DNA of 64,000 nt from the NCBI GenBank assembly GCA_000499405.2, contig HG738141.1:804171-868170 (forward strand), given 5' to 3'. Shown in pieces: positions 21,766 to 36,190 of this stretch. The notes beneath the pieces are model-generated. The model worked only from the letters and a program-made list of their open reading frames with translations, did not search any database and was not told where the DNA came from. A program made the translations under genes and the position numbers. The DNA is from Onchocerca volvulus (lineage: Eukaryota > Nematoda > Chromadorea > Rhabditida > Onchocercidae). The stretch's first letter is position 1. The number at the start of each line of letters is the position of its first letter.

Positions 21766-24205
21766 ATTGTCTATATAAATAAAAATGTAAATGTTCATTT
21801 GTTCAAAATCTTAGATCTCCAAAAATTCTTCACCGATTGCTTTGAAATTTTGAAAAAAAAAAGTTATATTCGAAAACACGTTGTTTTTTTATACTTTTCA
21901 TACAAGCGTTGCTGTGACTCAGTTTGGTTAAGTGGAAAAATAAGAAGAGAGATCAAAACATAAATCAAAATGGCAATAAATCGATATCTATGAAAACTCA
22001 ATTCATGTATTGTTTGACCAGTAACGATTTTGACTGGCAAAAAAAAAAAAAAAAAAGTAGATATTTCTATATAGAAACATGTGCGTACTCGAATGCAGCA
22101 CTGTTGCGATATTTCAAATTAATCAGTGAAGAACTCGAAATTCTATTTATATAGATTAATTAATTTGATAACTGTTATCTTTAGCAGCATATCAATCAAT
22201 TTTATATTCTTGTATTCTACATAAAATTTTTAATTTTTTTTAAATGAAGATTGTCATTTCTTCAAAAATTTCATGAAATTTCATGAAACAAATTAAGAAA
22301 ATCATTCCAATACATATAAATTAATAATATTCAATTTACTGTCACATATCCAAGAAATCAATAGGTTTCACATTTGGTACTATTCACGACTAAACGATAA
22401 TTTCACCATATCATTAAATTGTGTAGATTGTTGTATTCTTTTTTTCTGTTGGAGAAAAGTAAGAAAGATATTTTAAAAAGTGAAAAAAGGGATGGAAAAA
22501 TTCTAATTGAAGGAAGTTTGAAAATTCTAATTGTATTAAAATTTTAGGCACACACTTTAAGATTGCGAGAAAATCTTGAATTGCAAATGTATCATTTTGA
22601 CATAATTTGAAGAAAGCAGTTAACATTGCAGCTATTCAAAGCCATTTGTTGTACATTTGCAGCTGTAAAATAAACGCATTATTCATTTTCTAGATGTACT
22701 GCTAAATGATCAACAGTTAAACTTCATTCATGTATAGGAAATGAAAGAATTCGTCATAGAGCTTCATTGTTGCTTATGTATCTTCTACTCTAATGCTGTG
22801 CAATTTCATTGATATATAATACCGCATTCCTATCATTTCTTTCTGATTACACGCCAAAAACTACCGTGTTGCTGTCTTTATTCATGTACTTGCAAACGTA
22901 TTTGATCGATTTAACGGAATACTGTAATTCCACGTTTATGTGCGCTTTGTATGTTTTTAACAGCAAAGACGAATATGAAGCAACCTAAGGATTATCTACT
23001 TCGGTGTTACTATTCCACATTTGTATGGTTTGCCAATTTATCGCCATCTTCTGCTGATCTTCTGTATAAAAGATATTCATCTTTTCGTGTAATTGTGCAT
23101 GCGAATTTGGATTCAGTGTACCGCAAAGTCCATGTATCATATCTTTTGTCACAACTTGCGATTTTTGCGCCGAACTACGTCATTTGAAAGTACGAGTGTA
23201 TTTCTTGATTTTAGATAGGAAACGCCTTGATTCGGCGGTATATTCGGCAAACAAAGTTTTTAATGGCTCTGGTGGCTCTTCAAATTGAGGTAGTTTAATT
23301 TTTCCAGCAGCGCCACACATTTTTTTCGCTTCTCCATTAAATTTCAGAGCCTTGCAATAAGGAAATATCTCAATTCTAGTACTGATGGAACATGCGGGCT
23401 CAAACTATAATCATCAGCTGGGTTGTACCGGAATGCAAACCGACTGTAATCGCGTGATTGCTGAATACGGAGTCGTATTTGACGCCGATCAAGAAATACT
23501 AAAGGTGGGGTGGCGCGATATAGTTTCAAAACGAAAAACATGTTTACCACAAAAGCGCTCTAATTCACAGGTAATCGACAAAGATCGGCGCAGCAACGGC
23601 AACAGTTTGGAGTTCTAAGGGTTCCAATTCGAAAGTTCAAAGCGATGCAACAGTAGCAACAATTCGACAATTCATTTGAATAATATACTTCTCTATCAGC
23701 TTCAAAGAAAAGAATAATCCATCATTTTATCTGGATGTTCTTTGATAATTATTTTTCACGAAGAATGACTCTTCATCAATCAATAAAATCTTTCTCAACA
23801 GCATTCATCTCTGTCATACAAAACACAAAATACCTCCTCACACCTATTGCTAACCCAGTCGAATCATAATAGTAAGAATTAATCTCCAATTCAACCAAAC
23901 TACAAATCAAATTACAAAGTATAGGTTTTTTTTTCTCTTTTTTTTTCTCCAACACTAGAAACATGCACTCTCTTTTCTTTTTTTTCTAGTTAACCAGACT
24001 GAGCTAAAGCAACGTCTATAAAAACATGCCCTATTCGAATGCAATGTTGTGTCGAAGTGTTAAAACAATAAGTAAAAACATTCCGACATCTAAGATTTGA
24101 ACTAATATAGATAAGGTGCGTGTTTAAGAAGTATGTTTAGGAAGTTTCGGAGATTTAAGATTTTAAACAAACATTTACATTTTTATTTATATAGACTAGC
24201 TGGAT
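21766..24205 (-). mobile_element. Helitron remnant with inverted end sequences
   Basis: A decayed Helitron replicase region (22440-23640, minus) is flanked by related ends in opposite orientation. CTATATAAATAAAAATGTAA starts near 21768 on plus, and its reverse complement ends near 24196. Both are followed by a TTGTTCAAAATCTTAGATC-like stretch. The same end motif recurs at 55520. Helitrons replicate by a rolling-circle mechanism, and this copy is inactive. The exact termini and insertion site are not resolved. Confidence 0.65.
22440..23640 (-). pseudogene. Helitron Rep/helicase-like ORF, degenerate
   Basis: Across several frames the minus strand carries conserved Helitron blocks in order: ALKFNGEAKKMCGAAGKIKL then PEPLKTLF (near 23340-23250), AHINVELQYSVKSIKYVCKY (near 22900), VDHLAVHLEN and YFTAANVQQMAL (near 22700), and LTAFFKLCQNDTFA (22626 downwards). 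Frameshifts and stops separate them, and the DNA-ligating and helicase motor motifs are not visible, so this is a partial, dead copy of the N-terminal and Helitron-like domain. Confidence 0.75.
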
Positions 24206-24337
24206 CGGCGACAGAGAACATGATCGAGTTCAACTAATTATTTTATAATTTCAAAATCTAGAAAAAATGAAGTCAAGTGTTGAAGATATCACAAAGCTTA
24301 TTAATATTTGGATATACAACTAAGAACTCATATCATT

Positions 24338-27300
24338 TTAACTTGCTATCACCCACAAATCTTCTGGTAATAGTGTTCGCAAGGTTACTGAGAATTCGTC
24401 ACTGTAAAGCTGTTCTTCTGGTAACCGTGACGTAGGCAAAAATTCTAATCCTGTCAGTAATTCAATATCACGCAGCCTGGCTCTATTTGTTGATAAATAT
24501 GATAATGGATCCTGTAAAAATAAAAAAAAATAAAAACCAAAATTTTGCAATGAATACAAATTCTAAGGAAAAAGAATTTCTATCAATGAATGAAACAAAA
24601 GTACTTTTTATTTTCTGTCATTGGAATATTTGAATTCAATGATTCAAAATTGATTAATACAATCGAATTTTAGCAGAAAAAAAAAATTGTGAGAAACTAA
24701 TTAAATAACTTGTTTTGATGGATGTAAAACAACAAATTGAATTATTGTATTATTTTATTGAAATTATAACAGAAAAAAAAAAGCCAAATTTCGAGATTTT
24801 TTACTTGTAATTTACAAAAAAACAAAAAAAAAACAAAAAACCATCAAAAACTTACCAAACAATTGTAGTCGCCTGGTACGTTCGGCAAAATGAATGATAG
24901 TACATCTAATGAATTTGTATTTTCACATCGAAATTCATCTTTTAACCACTTTGAATCTTTACATCGAAATATTACACGAAAAATATGACTAGGTGTCGAG
25001 TTACTAAAAAAAAAATCATGAATTTTTTCTCAAATATTCAAAAAATAAAAAATAAAAAGGAATACTAAATAATGAATGGAATTAAAAAAGTCAATTTATT
25101 ATATCATCAAAATGTTCGTTCGGATATTTTTGTTTACTATAAAAAGTATATATGAAAGGTTGATTATTTTCTATTATATGAAAGATTAAAAATTCAATGG
25201 TGATGGAAATTTGATCGTAAAAATCAATTCTGTTAATTTCTTTTTTAAACCATTCCATTCAATGGAAACTATATATCGAAAACTGTAAAGAATTTTTAAC
25301 AAAATAATCATTTCCACAGAATTTTGATAAATTTAGACGAATTTGTGATCAAATTAAAATTTTTAGTGAAATCAAAAAATTATTTCATATCTAAAAGGTG
25401 TCATCTAAAAAGAGATCGTTCCTTTTTTATATATTATAAAAAAAAATAATTTCAATTTCAATTTAATTTCAATATCGGTTATTTTGAATTCTTGTTGCAT
25501 CAAAAAAGTTGCAAACAAACCTATCCAACATTGGTTTTCACATATCAAAGAAAAATTTAACGTTGTAAAACTTAGTAACCGTTGTGAATGCAATCGAGAT
25601 GCTTTATCATCGAAATCATAAATTGGCCCACTAATGACCACTATTTCATCATTTAAATCCGCATATTCGGATGTTACCTCTTCCAAATCGATAAAATGTC
25701 CTTAAATTGATTAAATTTTTTTTAAATAAAATGATATATAATAAAGTTTTTTGATTAAGCAAATTAAATTCTTGAATTGGAAAACTTTTGATTATGAAAA
25801 AATGATCGATATTAATCTTACAGTTGTATTCCTAAAGTTATTTGACTTTCACGATGTTATTTATATTATTATTTGCAAAAATAATTGAAGATCAAGCAAA
25901 TAACCGTTATATTAGATTAACAAATTCTGATGCTACCTATTTCATATGCGTTTTAGATGTTCTAAACAAACTAAAAATTAATTTGTCAAAATATTGCACT
26001 GAATTACTAACCTTTCACAAAATTATGATGGAGATTAACTTTTAATTCATTTGTATCTGAAAATTGAAATTGATTATTTGTATTTTAGTATTCCGCAACA
26101 ACAGGCTATAATTTATTTTATTCAAAATAATTATCATGAAAGACAACCAAGCATCATTCATGTATTGCGATTTTACCATTTCAAATTTATCGAACGATGG
26201 ATTAAGATTAAACGAGAAATTGATATTTCGATATAAATTACGATAAAATCTGAAAAATGTAACTTCTTGAATTGATAAATAGTTTTCATTAGTATAAAAA
26301 TTGTAGGAAATAAATGAAAATAATTGAGAACCTTTTACGCTTAAACTAGTTGCAATCCATTCTGAAGATTTATCTCCCGGTAATGATCTCGAAATGGCAG
26401 AAGTCGGATTGATACGTTCAATCAAAGCAACAGTAAAATTTGAATCCGATCTAAAGCAAAAAAAAAAAAAAAGAAAAAACTATTCAGAAAATATTTTATT
26501 TTACATTACAATCTCGATGTATAAAAAGAAGCAAAAATTTATCAATGATAAAATTTTAAATGACAGCAATTTGTTTGGGAAGAAAAAAGGGAAATGTAAA
26601 AAGGTGAAATCAGAAAAGTAAGAAAAAAATGAGAATGAAGAAGCTCGTTTTGAGCACTCTTCAAACTGTAGTAAACGAAACTTTACAACTGAGAAATATT
26701 AAATTTAAAAAAATTGCGAAAAAATCGAAAAAAAAAAATCTTAAAAAAAGGTAAATAATAGATACCTCTTGATTAAAGCTGATTGTAAATCATTGGAACA
26801 ATCCGGTAAATAACACATTTCCTTATTACCGGAAACCAAAAATGACAAATCATGCAAGCATTTATTTTCTTTCTAAATGATCAATTTTATATAAATTATT
26901 GCTAATTAAATAATCAAATAAATTTCATCAAAAATTTTAAAATTTTGAAAAATTAAAAAAAAAAAATTTAACTTAAGAAAGAGAAAGGGAAAGTAATACT
27001 TCAATATTATCACTAATCGTGCATTCCTTCAATGGTTCTAATCTTTGCGGTTTATTTATCGGAATATTATCTAAAACATTGTTTAATCTTCCCTTTGTAC
27101 CATTGTTTGATGGTGACTGATCTGGATTGATTTTTAAACAAGTAATTCGATTAATAATATAAAATTTCGATTAACCTATCATCAGATTGAATAATTCGAC
27201 ATTTTGAAATGGTTTCAAAACTAAGCTTCGAACAATATTAGGACCATATGCAAAAAAGATTGCATGCATTGATGACAATATAAAATCATAACCATGATCA

Positions 27301-30300
27301 TACGTTTTATTATAATCCGCCGCAAAATTTCTACAAAAAAAATTTTTCAATTTTTATTTACAAATTTTATAAATTAAAATTTTTAATTAAATTAGTCATC
27401 GTTTTTTTATTTTTCCGTATAAATATGCTAACAAACTTGCATATTACTGCTATTTTTTTCATTTTATTTTTTTTTTTTTTTTTTTTTTTGAAAGGAAAAG
27501 AGAAAGATGAACATAGTATTAATCCATTTTTTTTTCTCTACCTTTTCTGAATTATGCAAATTTTACAAAAGTAATTTCGAATATCGAAGTTGAAAAAAAA
27601 AAGTAAAAAAAATTAAAAAAAAAAAAAGAAATTTTCCAAAAACATACTCATAGAAGATTGTACCCGATTGTCCATCTAAGATAATGTCACCAATTCGTCT
27701 TGATTTCCTAAAATGATACCGTACCGGAATTCGTTGTTTATCATACACTCGATAATTTGCATTATCAGGACATTTAAGCTCTTCCATTGTTGTCATTATT
27801 TTGTCTTAACAAAGAAAAAATTTATGCAAATTAATACAAGTAAATTTTAAATCTTGAAATTACATCAATGATTTTTCTCTCAGTCTTGAAATTTTGATTA
27901 ATCATTGCTCGCTTTAAATATTACAGTATTAAATTAATATGCATAAAAAAGTATACTTTTAACAATCATTCGTATGTTTCAACAAATTATGAAAATAGGA
28001 ATGAATTCCTATTCATTTTAAACAAACGAATTTAGTTATTGAATTAATTCATAAGTTATTTTCTTAAATTTTAATCAAATTTTTCCTTCCTAATTTGTAA
28101 ACCTTGAAGTGTCGCATTAGTTTCTTTCGGAAAATATATTTGCGCGACCACACCATTGGCAAATAAAATGTCCTTTGTATCAATTATTCTATCCATATAA
28201 TATCGATAATCAATTTTTTGCATGCCTAAATTTTTTTCGATGGAAATATTTTCAGTAATGAATTAGTAACATCAAATTAGGCATAATGAAAAGTTGAAAA
28301 TTTAATTGATTTAAGAGAATTTGTGATTGATCGATATGGGAAAAATTTTAAATTAAATAATTATAAAATTTAATAATAATTTACCATTTCCGTCAAATAT
28401 TCAAGCATTATGTATTCATCTAGAATATAGTTTTCAATAATGACATAACTAAACACTGGATACAACCGTATTTTGACAAATCCAGAAAATAAATTACGAT
28501 TTGAGTTATTTTAATCGTCTCGTTCATTTCATTCAACCAATTATGATTGATAATTATTACCGTAGTAAATTATGATATTTTATAAAAACACACTGAATTT
28601 CAGTATTGCTAAAAAAAATTTAAATTAAACGTTAAAATAGACGCGAGAATTGTAGAAATGAATGAAAATAAGACATACCATGATCAGAAAGTATAATTGT
28701 ATTGATACAATTTAATATTCCCAAATTTTGCAATGTATTGAAAAGATAATCCAATATCGAATCAATTTGTTTCAATTCTTTGGAAATCTTAAATTGAAAC
28801 AAATGATCAATAAGCTCATTAATTATCTAAAGATTAGAATGTCAAATCTCAGCATAGATATGCATGCATTAAGTAAAATTACTTGATAACTTAAATTACT
28901 TGACAATTAAATACGAAATTACACTGATCAAAATTGCTTAAAATCACTTAAGATAAAAATGGTAAGAAAATTATTAACGAACTTTTTCATTTTCTTTAAA
29001 ATGTACTGTGAAGTCAGGTTGATTAAAATATGCCATTATCAACTTTGGTCGTTTACTGGCAGGCATTTCGAGCCAACTAACTATCTAAAGTAAAGTTTAA
29101 AATTTCAAATTTTTTCAAAGCTAATTATAATTATTTTAAATATTGGAATATCTTAGTTCTGTCAATCTTTATTCGTTAAATTTCATTTTCTACTTACTAT
29201 TTAATTTCATCCATTTTTTTCAAATGTTGAAAGAAAATTTTAATAACTTATTGAAAATTGTTCTTTCATATTGAAAGATTTAAACAATATTATTTATATT
29301 GTTATTTGAATAATATCTTGAATAGTGACTAATGATTATTAACAAGCACTAGATAATTTATTCCAATTCTTTAAACCTTGATTTAAGCAGCTTATTTAGC
29401 TTATTTAATTGCATCATTCATAATTTTTGAATTTTTTTTCGTTTAATATCACGACATTTCAAGAAACAAAATCTATTCATTCATTTTTTTTTTCTTTAAT
29501 TATTATATTATTTCTTAAGTTATTCTATTATTATATACGAAATAAATTAAAACAATCAAATTAAGTTTTTCTGCCATCCGATTATTTCACCATAGGTATG
29601 CATGCAAATTATATTCCTTTTTTCATATTCATTTAAATAATATTGTCAAAAAAAGCCGAAAAATTTTATAAAATACGAAAAAATGTGGAAATAACCAAAA
29701 TATTCTTGTATTATAGAAATATTTCGATATAACCAAACCACATTGCTATCTTATCTTTCAATCTGTTCAAACTGCTAATAGAGCTTATGTGCATTGTTTG
29801 AAATATTCCAATCATTTATCGATCTTTTATCATTTATTCTGATAACCGAATCCTTCGTGCATAATTAACATGTTATAAACCATCTCCCAGATCACTCATT
29901 TGAAAAATTCGTCTCAACTCATCTATATTCGATCAATCTCTACTGTAACTCAGCGATCAACTCTACTAGTGATAGTCTTTGATAATCGCCTTATAAAATC
30001 ATTCGATAAAATTTTTTATAAAAAGTACAGTTAGTTCGTCTTTGCTACATCATAAAAAACTTTCTTGACAAATTATTTGATGCCACGAATCGTGATATCT
30101 ATCAATCTAATCAAAATTTCATAATCGGCAAAAGAAATATTGGAAAAGCTTTCAATAAGTTTTTTTTTTTTTGGAAAAGTTTTTCAATAAATTCAGAGAA
30201 ATGGATTTAACATCACATTATCAAAAACTTTCCCGACAAATTTATGTATGTTTGCTATTCTTCCAATTCTTTGGTATTTATATTTTCTAACTGATCGGTT

Positions 30301-32613
30301 CAATTCCGCTTATCTCTATTTAACTATTATATTCAATTTTTCCAACTCTTTCGATAATTGCAAATTGATCTGCTCAGTTTAACTTACACTTATCCATGCA
30401 ATATATCGAATTTCTCCAATTCTGTTGAATTTTGAATTTTACTAACTGATCATTGCAATTTCGCCGACATTTATCTGATTAATAAATTTTTTCTTTTCTC
30501 TCCAAATTTTTTTCCGCTATATTTATTAGCTGATCTATTTAATTTTGTCTAGAAAGTTAAGCAAACAAAGAAAAAAAAACCTGATCAATTCGATCTTGAT
30601 ATGGCATTGATCGATTATATTTCACATTGTATGTTGGTTGCATATCTGTAAATATATTTCATACAATTCTTACCGATTTTCCTTCACATTTCCAGGTCAT
30701 CTGTCATGCTATCTCTTATTCTAAGAAAAAATTATTGCTAAATTGATAATTTCTGAGAAATTCTATTGATTAGATTAGAAAAAAAAAAAAAAAAAAAGAA
30801 AAAGGTAAAAATAAATGTACTATTTATCAATAAATCACATCCAGGCCAAAATATGCAAGCTGTTTTAATATTCTGTTGCTCAAGTACATTCCAAATCTGA
30901 AATAGATAATATTTATAAGGAATTAATTAAATTAATATAAGAATGAGATGAAAGAAATTAATTTTACAAATATGAGAAAATCTGATAACTGAGAATGGAA
31001 AATTTTATTATACAAATAATGAAAACTGATTAAAATGATAAAGCATAAATGTATTTTATCACTAACCGGTATACCATTAAAATATTGTGCATCTTTAGTA
31101 CGTCGTATATTAATAAATTCTGTTTTAATCCGATCATCATAAATGACATTATCAACAATTCCATGACTTTCCGGATATAATCCGGTTGCAATTGAATAAT
31201 GATTTGGGAATGTTTTTGTTGGATATGTTCCATACATATACTGTAATTAATTCATTTTTTTTTCCCCTTTTTTTTTTCATCAGATTTCACCAAATTCATC
31301 GTTTCGTTAAAATTATATTTAAAAAAATATATTATTTTAAAAATATTTTTCGAATAATTTAATATGTTATTATTGAATTAATTCTTTTGAAATATTATTT
31401 TTAATGACAATTTCCTTTTTTTTTCTTTTTAAATGATAAATTCATTTAATTAACAATATTTTTCTTCCGAAAATTAGAAATATATCTAACCTCAGCACTT
31501 GTACCACATTCTGCCATATGTTCGAGTGTTTTAACAATATGTTTGTCAATGTAGGAACGTTTAAAACCATCGAAACTAATTACTAATAATGGTTTTACAA
31601 CAAAACTAAAAAAGATAATCTTACTGAAGAACAAAAACATAGCCTCGTTTTAAGTAGTAATGGAATAAGTTATCAAATTCTTATCAAAATGCCTCATCAA
31701 ATTTCTTTTTATTCGCAATTTGTTAAATGATAATATCCTTTTTTATGTACCTAAATTAATGGATCTAGAAAGGATTTACAAAAAAAAAAAAAAGCATCAT
31801 TGATTCATTTTACGGTTACAATTAGCAAAGGATTCATTGTTAAATAAAACAATAGGAATCAGCCAAAAAGTTACGAAAGAAAGTGTTGAAAATGAATAAA
31901 AACCGAAATATATTACTGTAATATTATCTTATTTTTTTAAAAAATGCAAACTAAATTTTGATTTTCATTAAAAATTAAAAATTGGGACTTTTATTTAAAT
32001 TTCAAAACTCAAAACATACTCATCCTTCTGACAGTCTATTCTGCAATCTTTATTTGCCCATAATCGTTCTTTTCCCTAAAATTTATTCTTGTAAGGAAAT
32101 TTGCATCTAAAATGATGCTTATTAATTTTTATAATTGATGATTTATTAAATTAAATAATTAAATTTAAGGTTATTTCAATTATTGACAACTTTTTCTTGC
32201 GGATAAATTAAATATCACAATAACAGATAGTATTTGTTTTTTTTTTTTTTTTTTTAAATAAATATGTTAGATAATAAACAAAATCAAATTAATAAAATCT
32301 TCAATTCTATCTGAAAAGCTAATGATAACATAATGATTATTTGGATAAATTTTTCCCAGGCTTAATTATGAAGACTAATAATAATTACTGTACCAATAAT
32401 CTTATCAGTGGAAATGTTCGCTAATAATCTTAATTATCAGTAAAAAAAATTTTCCTAAAGAAAAAGACTTACTTTAAATTTTTTTTCTCGTCCTGAAGAA
32501 AAAATAATTGCCAGGCTAAAACCAATTACAATTAGCAATATAATAATACCAAATATGGGAACTTTTGCTTTTCTTCTTGTTTCATTAACATTCCTTCGAT
32601 ATTGCGTTTCCAT
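24338..32613 (-). CDS. ENPP-type ectonucleotide pyrophosphatase/phosphodiesterase
   Basis: Seventeen exons: 32613-32473, 32075-32020, 31605-31491, 31240-31067, 30896-30839, 30645-30581, 29084-28983, 28787-28679, 28225-28103, 27804-27648, 27330-27176, 27121-27000, 26872-26766, 26450-26332, 25700-25580, 25003-24856 and 24511-24338. All phases agree, giving 681 residues. Residues 18-38 form a signal-anchor helix after a basic N-terminus (type II membrane protein). Zn ligands and nucleophile are present: FDGF (Asp78), TKTFPNHY (Thr114), QPDFTVH (Asp227, His231), LSDHG (Asp272, His273) and DHGYD (His379). A C-terminal nuclease-like domain includes [12 protein letters not shown] and LTGLEFLP. The family hydrolyses extracellular nucleotides. 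The somatomedin-B repeats of vertebrate ENPP1/3 are absent. The exon 7 donor (GTTCGT) and exon 8 acceptor are the least certain joins. Confidence 0.92.
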
Positions 32614-35600
32614 ATCTGCAATATTATTAAATTTTATAAAAGTCAAATATTTTCAAAATTATTCTCGAACGATTGATTGATTTACGTGATTAAAAAACAA
32701 AAATAAACATCGATCCTTTTTTTTTTTTTAATCAAAATAATTAATCGGTAAAATGGAAATTAAAATAGAAAATATTCATTTTTTTATATGTCATATATGT
32801 CATACTGTGAAAGTAATAAATTGTTTAATGATAAATGCATTGAACAAAAAATGAAATGGCAAGTAAAGATTAATGAGAAAAATTCAGAAAATAATGAAAA
32901 AAAAAAAAAAAACGAGACAGTAGAATTAAAAAAGAAATAAAAAAAGGCGTTAAATAATGATTTTATTACCTAATTTTAGCAACTTTGTATTCTTTATTAG
33001 GAAAATGAAAAAAAATTTCAAGAAAATCGCAAATATTTTTAAAAAAAAATATAAAAATGAAACCCATAATTTTTGCTCGGAAAAATTATTTCATGTTTGT
33101 TTTAATATTAAATTTTAAAGTTAATTTTAAAAATTGTAGTAGTTGCGCTTTTTTGAAACTAACTCTTATAAAATTCATGAATTGTTGTTAAATATAGGGA
33201 AAATGAATGGGAAAAAGAAAAAGAGATTTTTTCTTTTATTTCATATTTTAATATTTAATTTCTTTTTTCATCTTATTTAAACTAACTTAATGATTATTTA
33301 TAATTAAGCGAATAATACATATACCTTTTTTTTCGTCTACAATTCAACATTCTCGTTTTATTTTTGCTTATTTCCTCCTTTTTTTTTTCCAAACTTTCAT
33401 TTATTATTATTACTTTTTTAAGTTTTCGATTATTTAATTCTAATTTATACCATGCATTGCGCATAATAATTCTTTTTAACAATTTCTCTCAATTCTTGAT
33501 AATAGAAATTATAAATATTATATTTCATTTTGAAATACATCCCAAATTTTGATAATCATTTCGAAAAAAATTTCAAAATTTCTCGTCTTTCTCAAAATTC
33601 TTGCACTTTTTTCTCTATTCTCTTAGTTATTATTACTTACTTATATGAACATTAATAGTAATCCATTAATTCATTAAATAATTTCAGTAATGATCAACTT
33701 TGAAAAAACCTTCATTTTGATTGATATTGATAAAATCTCTTCTCGAATCATTCATTTCATTTTCATCGATATCCATTATTAACATATGATGTTGTAGCAT
33801 AATGAACTGATATTTTTGATAAGAAAATTACAATACATCCGAAATATTGATAATGATAATGGATAAAATCAAATGAATATTAGCCAAGTATTTAGATTAT
33901 TTTTGAATAATTTCAACGAAATTTCCTTCCTTTTCTCTTTAAACAGCTGAATAAATATTGAGAATATACAGCAAACAGTGAAAAAAAAAATCACTTTTTC
34001 AACAAAATTACTAAAACTTTTCATTCTTCAATTATCTCTCCTTTTTTCTTAAAGTTAAACAATCGATTTGAAAAAAAAAAAATTCAAATATTTTTTTTTT
34101 TTCTATTATCATTTGCTCTTTTTTTCTTAGCTTATTCTTTCGTTCTACCTTTTTTTTTCTTTTTTTTTTTTTTTTATTTTTTTAACATTTTCTCCTAACT
34201 TTTTTTTTCTTTTTGAACCTGTTTACATTCTTCTTCCCTCTCATATGTATTAGCGAAATTGTAAATAATGAATTTAAGCAATCAACAATTTGAATATACC
34301 TATACGAAACAAGATTTCTAATCTAAAAAAAAAAAAAAATTATTTTTTTTTTGAAAATTTTTCCTTTTTTTTTTTTTTTTTTTAGAAATTAAACAATTTA
34401 ATCCGATGATATTATATCCTGGCTAAAATTTTTGCAATACAAAAAATGAGAAAGTGAATAATTTTATCAAATCATTAAGAAAAAATATAATCTTAAGAAA
34501 ATAAAAAACAAAAAAAAAAGAAAGAAAATTAATAGTAAAATGAATAGTTTCAATTATTTTTAAAATGTAATTAATTTTTTTTTATGGCATTAATTAACAG
34601 AATTCAAAAAATAAATAATAAAACAATACAGTAACAACAAATCGATGATTCAATAAATGATTGCTGATTTATATGACACAAATAATAAAATGATTGCAAA
34701 ATATATTGTTCAGTTTTATAGAAATAAAAAATCAAACATTTTGAGATTTTCAGTTAGTATCACAAATTCTTCAATTCTTCAATTATTCTATCATTTTCCT
34801 AACTTTTGATAAAATTTCATAAAGGTACAATTAACTTTAAATTTAAGCAATTATTGATTAGAAAGGAAAGTAAAAGAGAGAGCAAAAAAAAAAAAAAAAA
34901 ATTGTAGGCATAAACTGTTGAAAAAAGAATACTTATATTTTTTCAATCAATTAGATTTTCGAATTCTATTAAATTTTTTTTTTTTTTTAAAAAAAAAGGG
35001 CATTTATTTTTTCTAACCTGTCGATTTTTGAATTTTTTTTTTTAGAATTTTTTCCAAAAACGAATACCCGTGCTTTTCAAACAATCAAACTTATGGAACT
35101 TTATTGAAGTCTTGCCAGGAATTGTCAACTTCTTACAGAAATATAAAAAGATTTATATAAAAATACTATTCGATTTTCAATTATTTTGATTTTTAGATTT
35201 TTTTTTCACATTTTTACTGATAACATTAAATTGTTTTCCGCACTTTTTCTTTTGTTATGAACTTCATTCCTTCATTATTATTATTTCGGATTGAATAATT
35301 TTAAATTAGCACTTTTTATCATCCTCAAATATGGCTTATGGAATGAATTACTCGAATTTTTTAGGCAAAAAATAAATAAATAAAAAATAAAAAAGAAAGA
35401 AAATTGGAGTTAATTAGGAAGGAAAAGGGAAAAAACGATTAGGCATTCAGGTTTATTTCCAAGATTTATGAATTTAAAGTTCCGATTTGGTGATTTCTTT
35501 TGGAAAACTGGAATTGAATAAATTTTTCATTTGTTTCCAGACAATTTCATTCTCTTCTTTTATGCCATCTATCATAAATAAAGTTAAGATATAAATTTTA

Positions 35601-36190
35601 TGATTGTAAGTTTTGATGATTGAACAAAAAAAAAAAAAAAAAACAATAAATATATTATCAAAAATTAATTATATTAACTAAACTATTATTTATATGAGTA
35701 CGCTACTAACTAAATAAATGAATTATAAAGATTATAGGAAAAGAATAAAAAAGTAAAAGAAATTTCTCTTTCGTTTTTTCGCCTAATTACTGTACTTTTG
35801 TTTACCGCAATGACTTTTTGCGATTTCGAAATTATTTTCCAAAAGGCAAAAAAAAAAGTCCATTTCAAATAACATTTTGTCAACATTGTCAACATGTAAA
35901 GGCCATGAATTATTTGGTTATTGAGGATAATTGATGAAAACACAGATTAAATTTATATTCGATTACAGTAAAACAAAATGAAAATAATCACAATTAATAA
36001 TGATAAAATATTTTGTTAATTATCTATCGAAAATCGAAAAAAAAAATTAATTTTTAGGATCTAAAAAAGAAAGTGACGAATTTTATTAAATCGATTGAGG
36101 GATCATTTTGTCCGAATTAATCGATAGAATTCAATGATTAATATTTTATTAAATAGAAATGAAAATGGTTGAAAAAGTAAAAATTAAACA
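32614..36190. other. ENPP upstream region, homopolymer-rich
   Basis: TTGCAG directly precedes the ENPP start exon (AG at 32617-32616), as for a trans-splice site or a 5' UTR intron. Beyond it I see no gene. Long T and A runs dominate 33300-35100. Short frames here are explained by the low complexity. Confidence 0.5.

Noticed and set aside
22951..23618. Plus-strand ORFs as genes
   Set aside because: They are antisense shadows of the Helitron coding remnant on minus.
28380..28600. Extra ENPP exon with two long open frames
   Set aside because: The exon at 28225-28103 already continues the DHG motif in correct phase with the expected family sequence.
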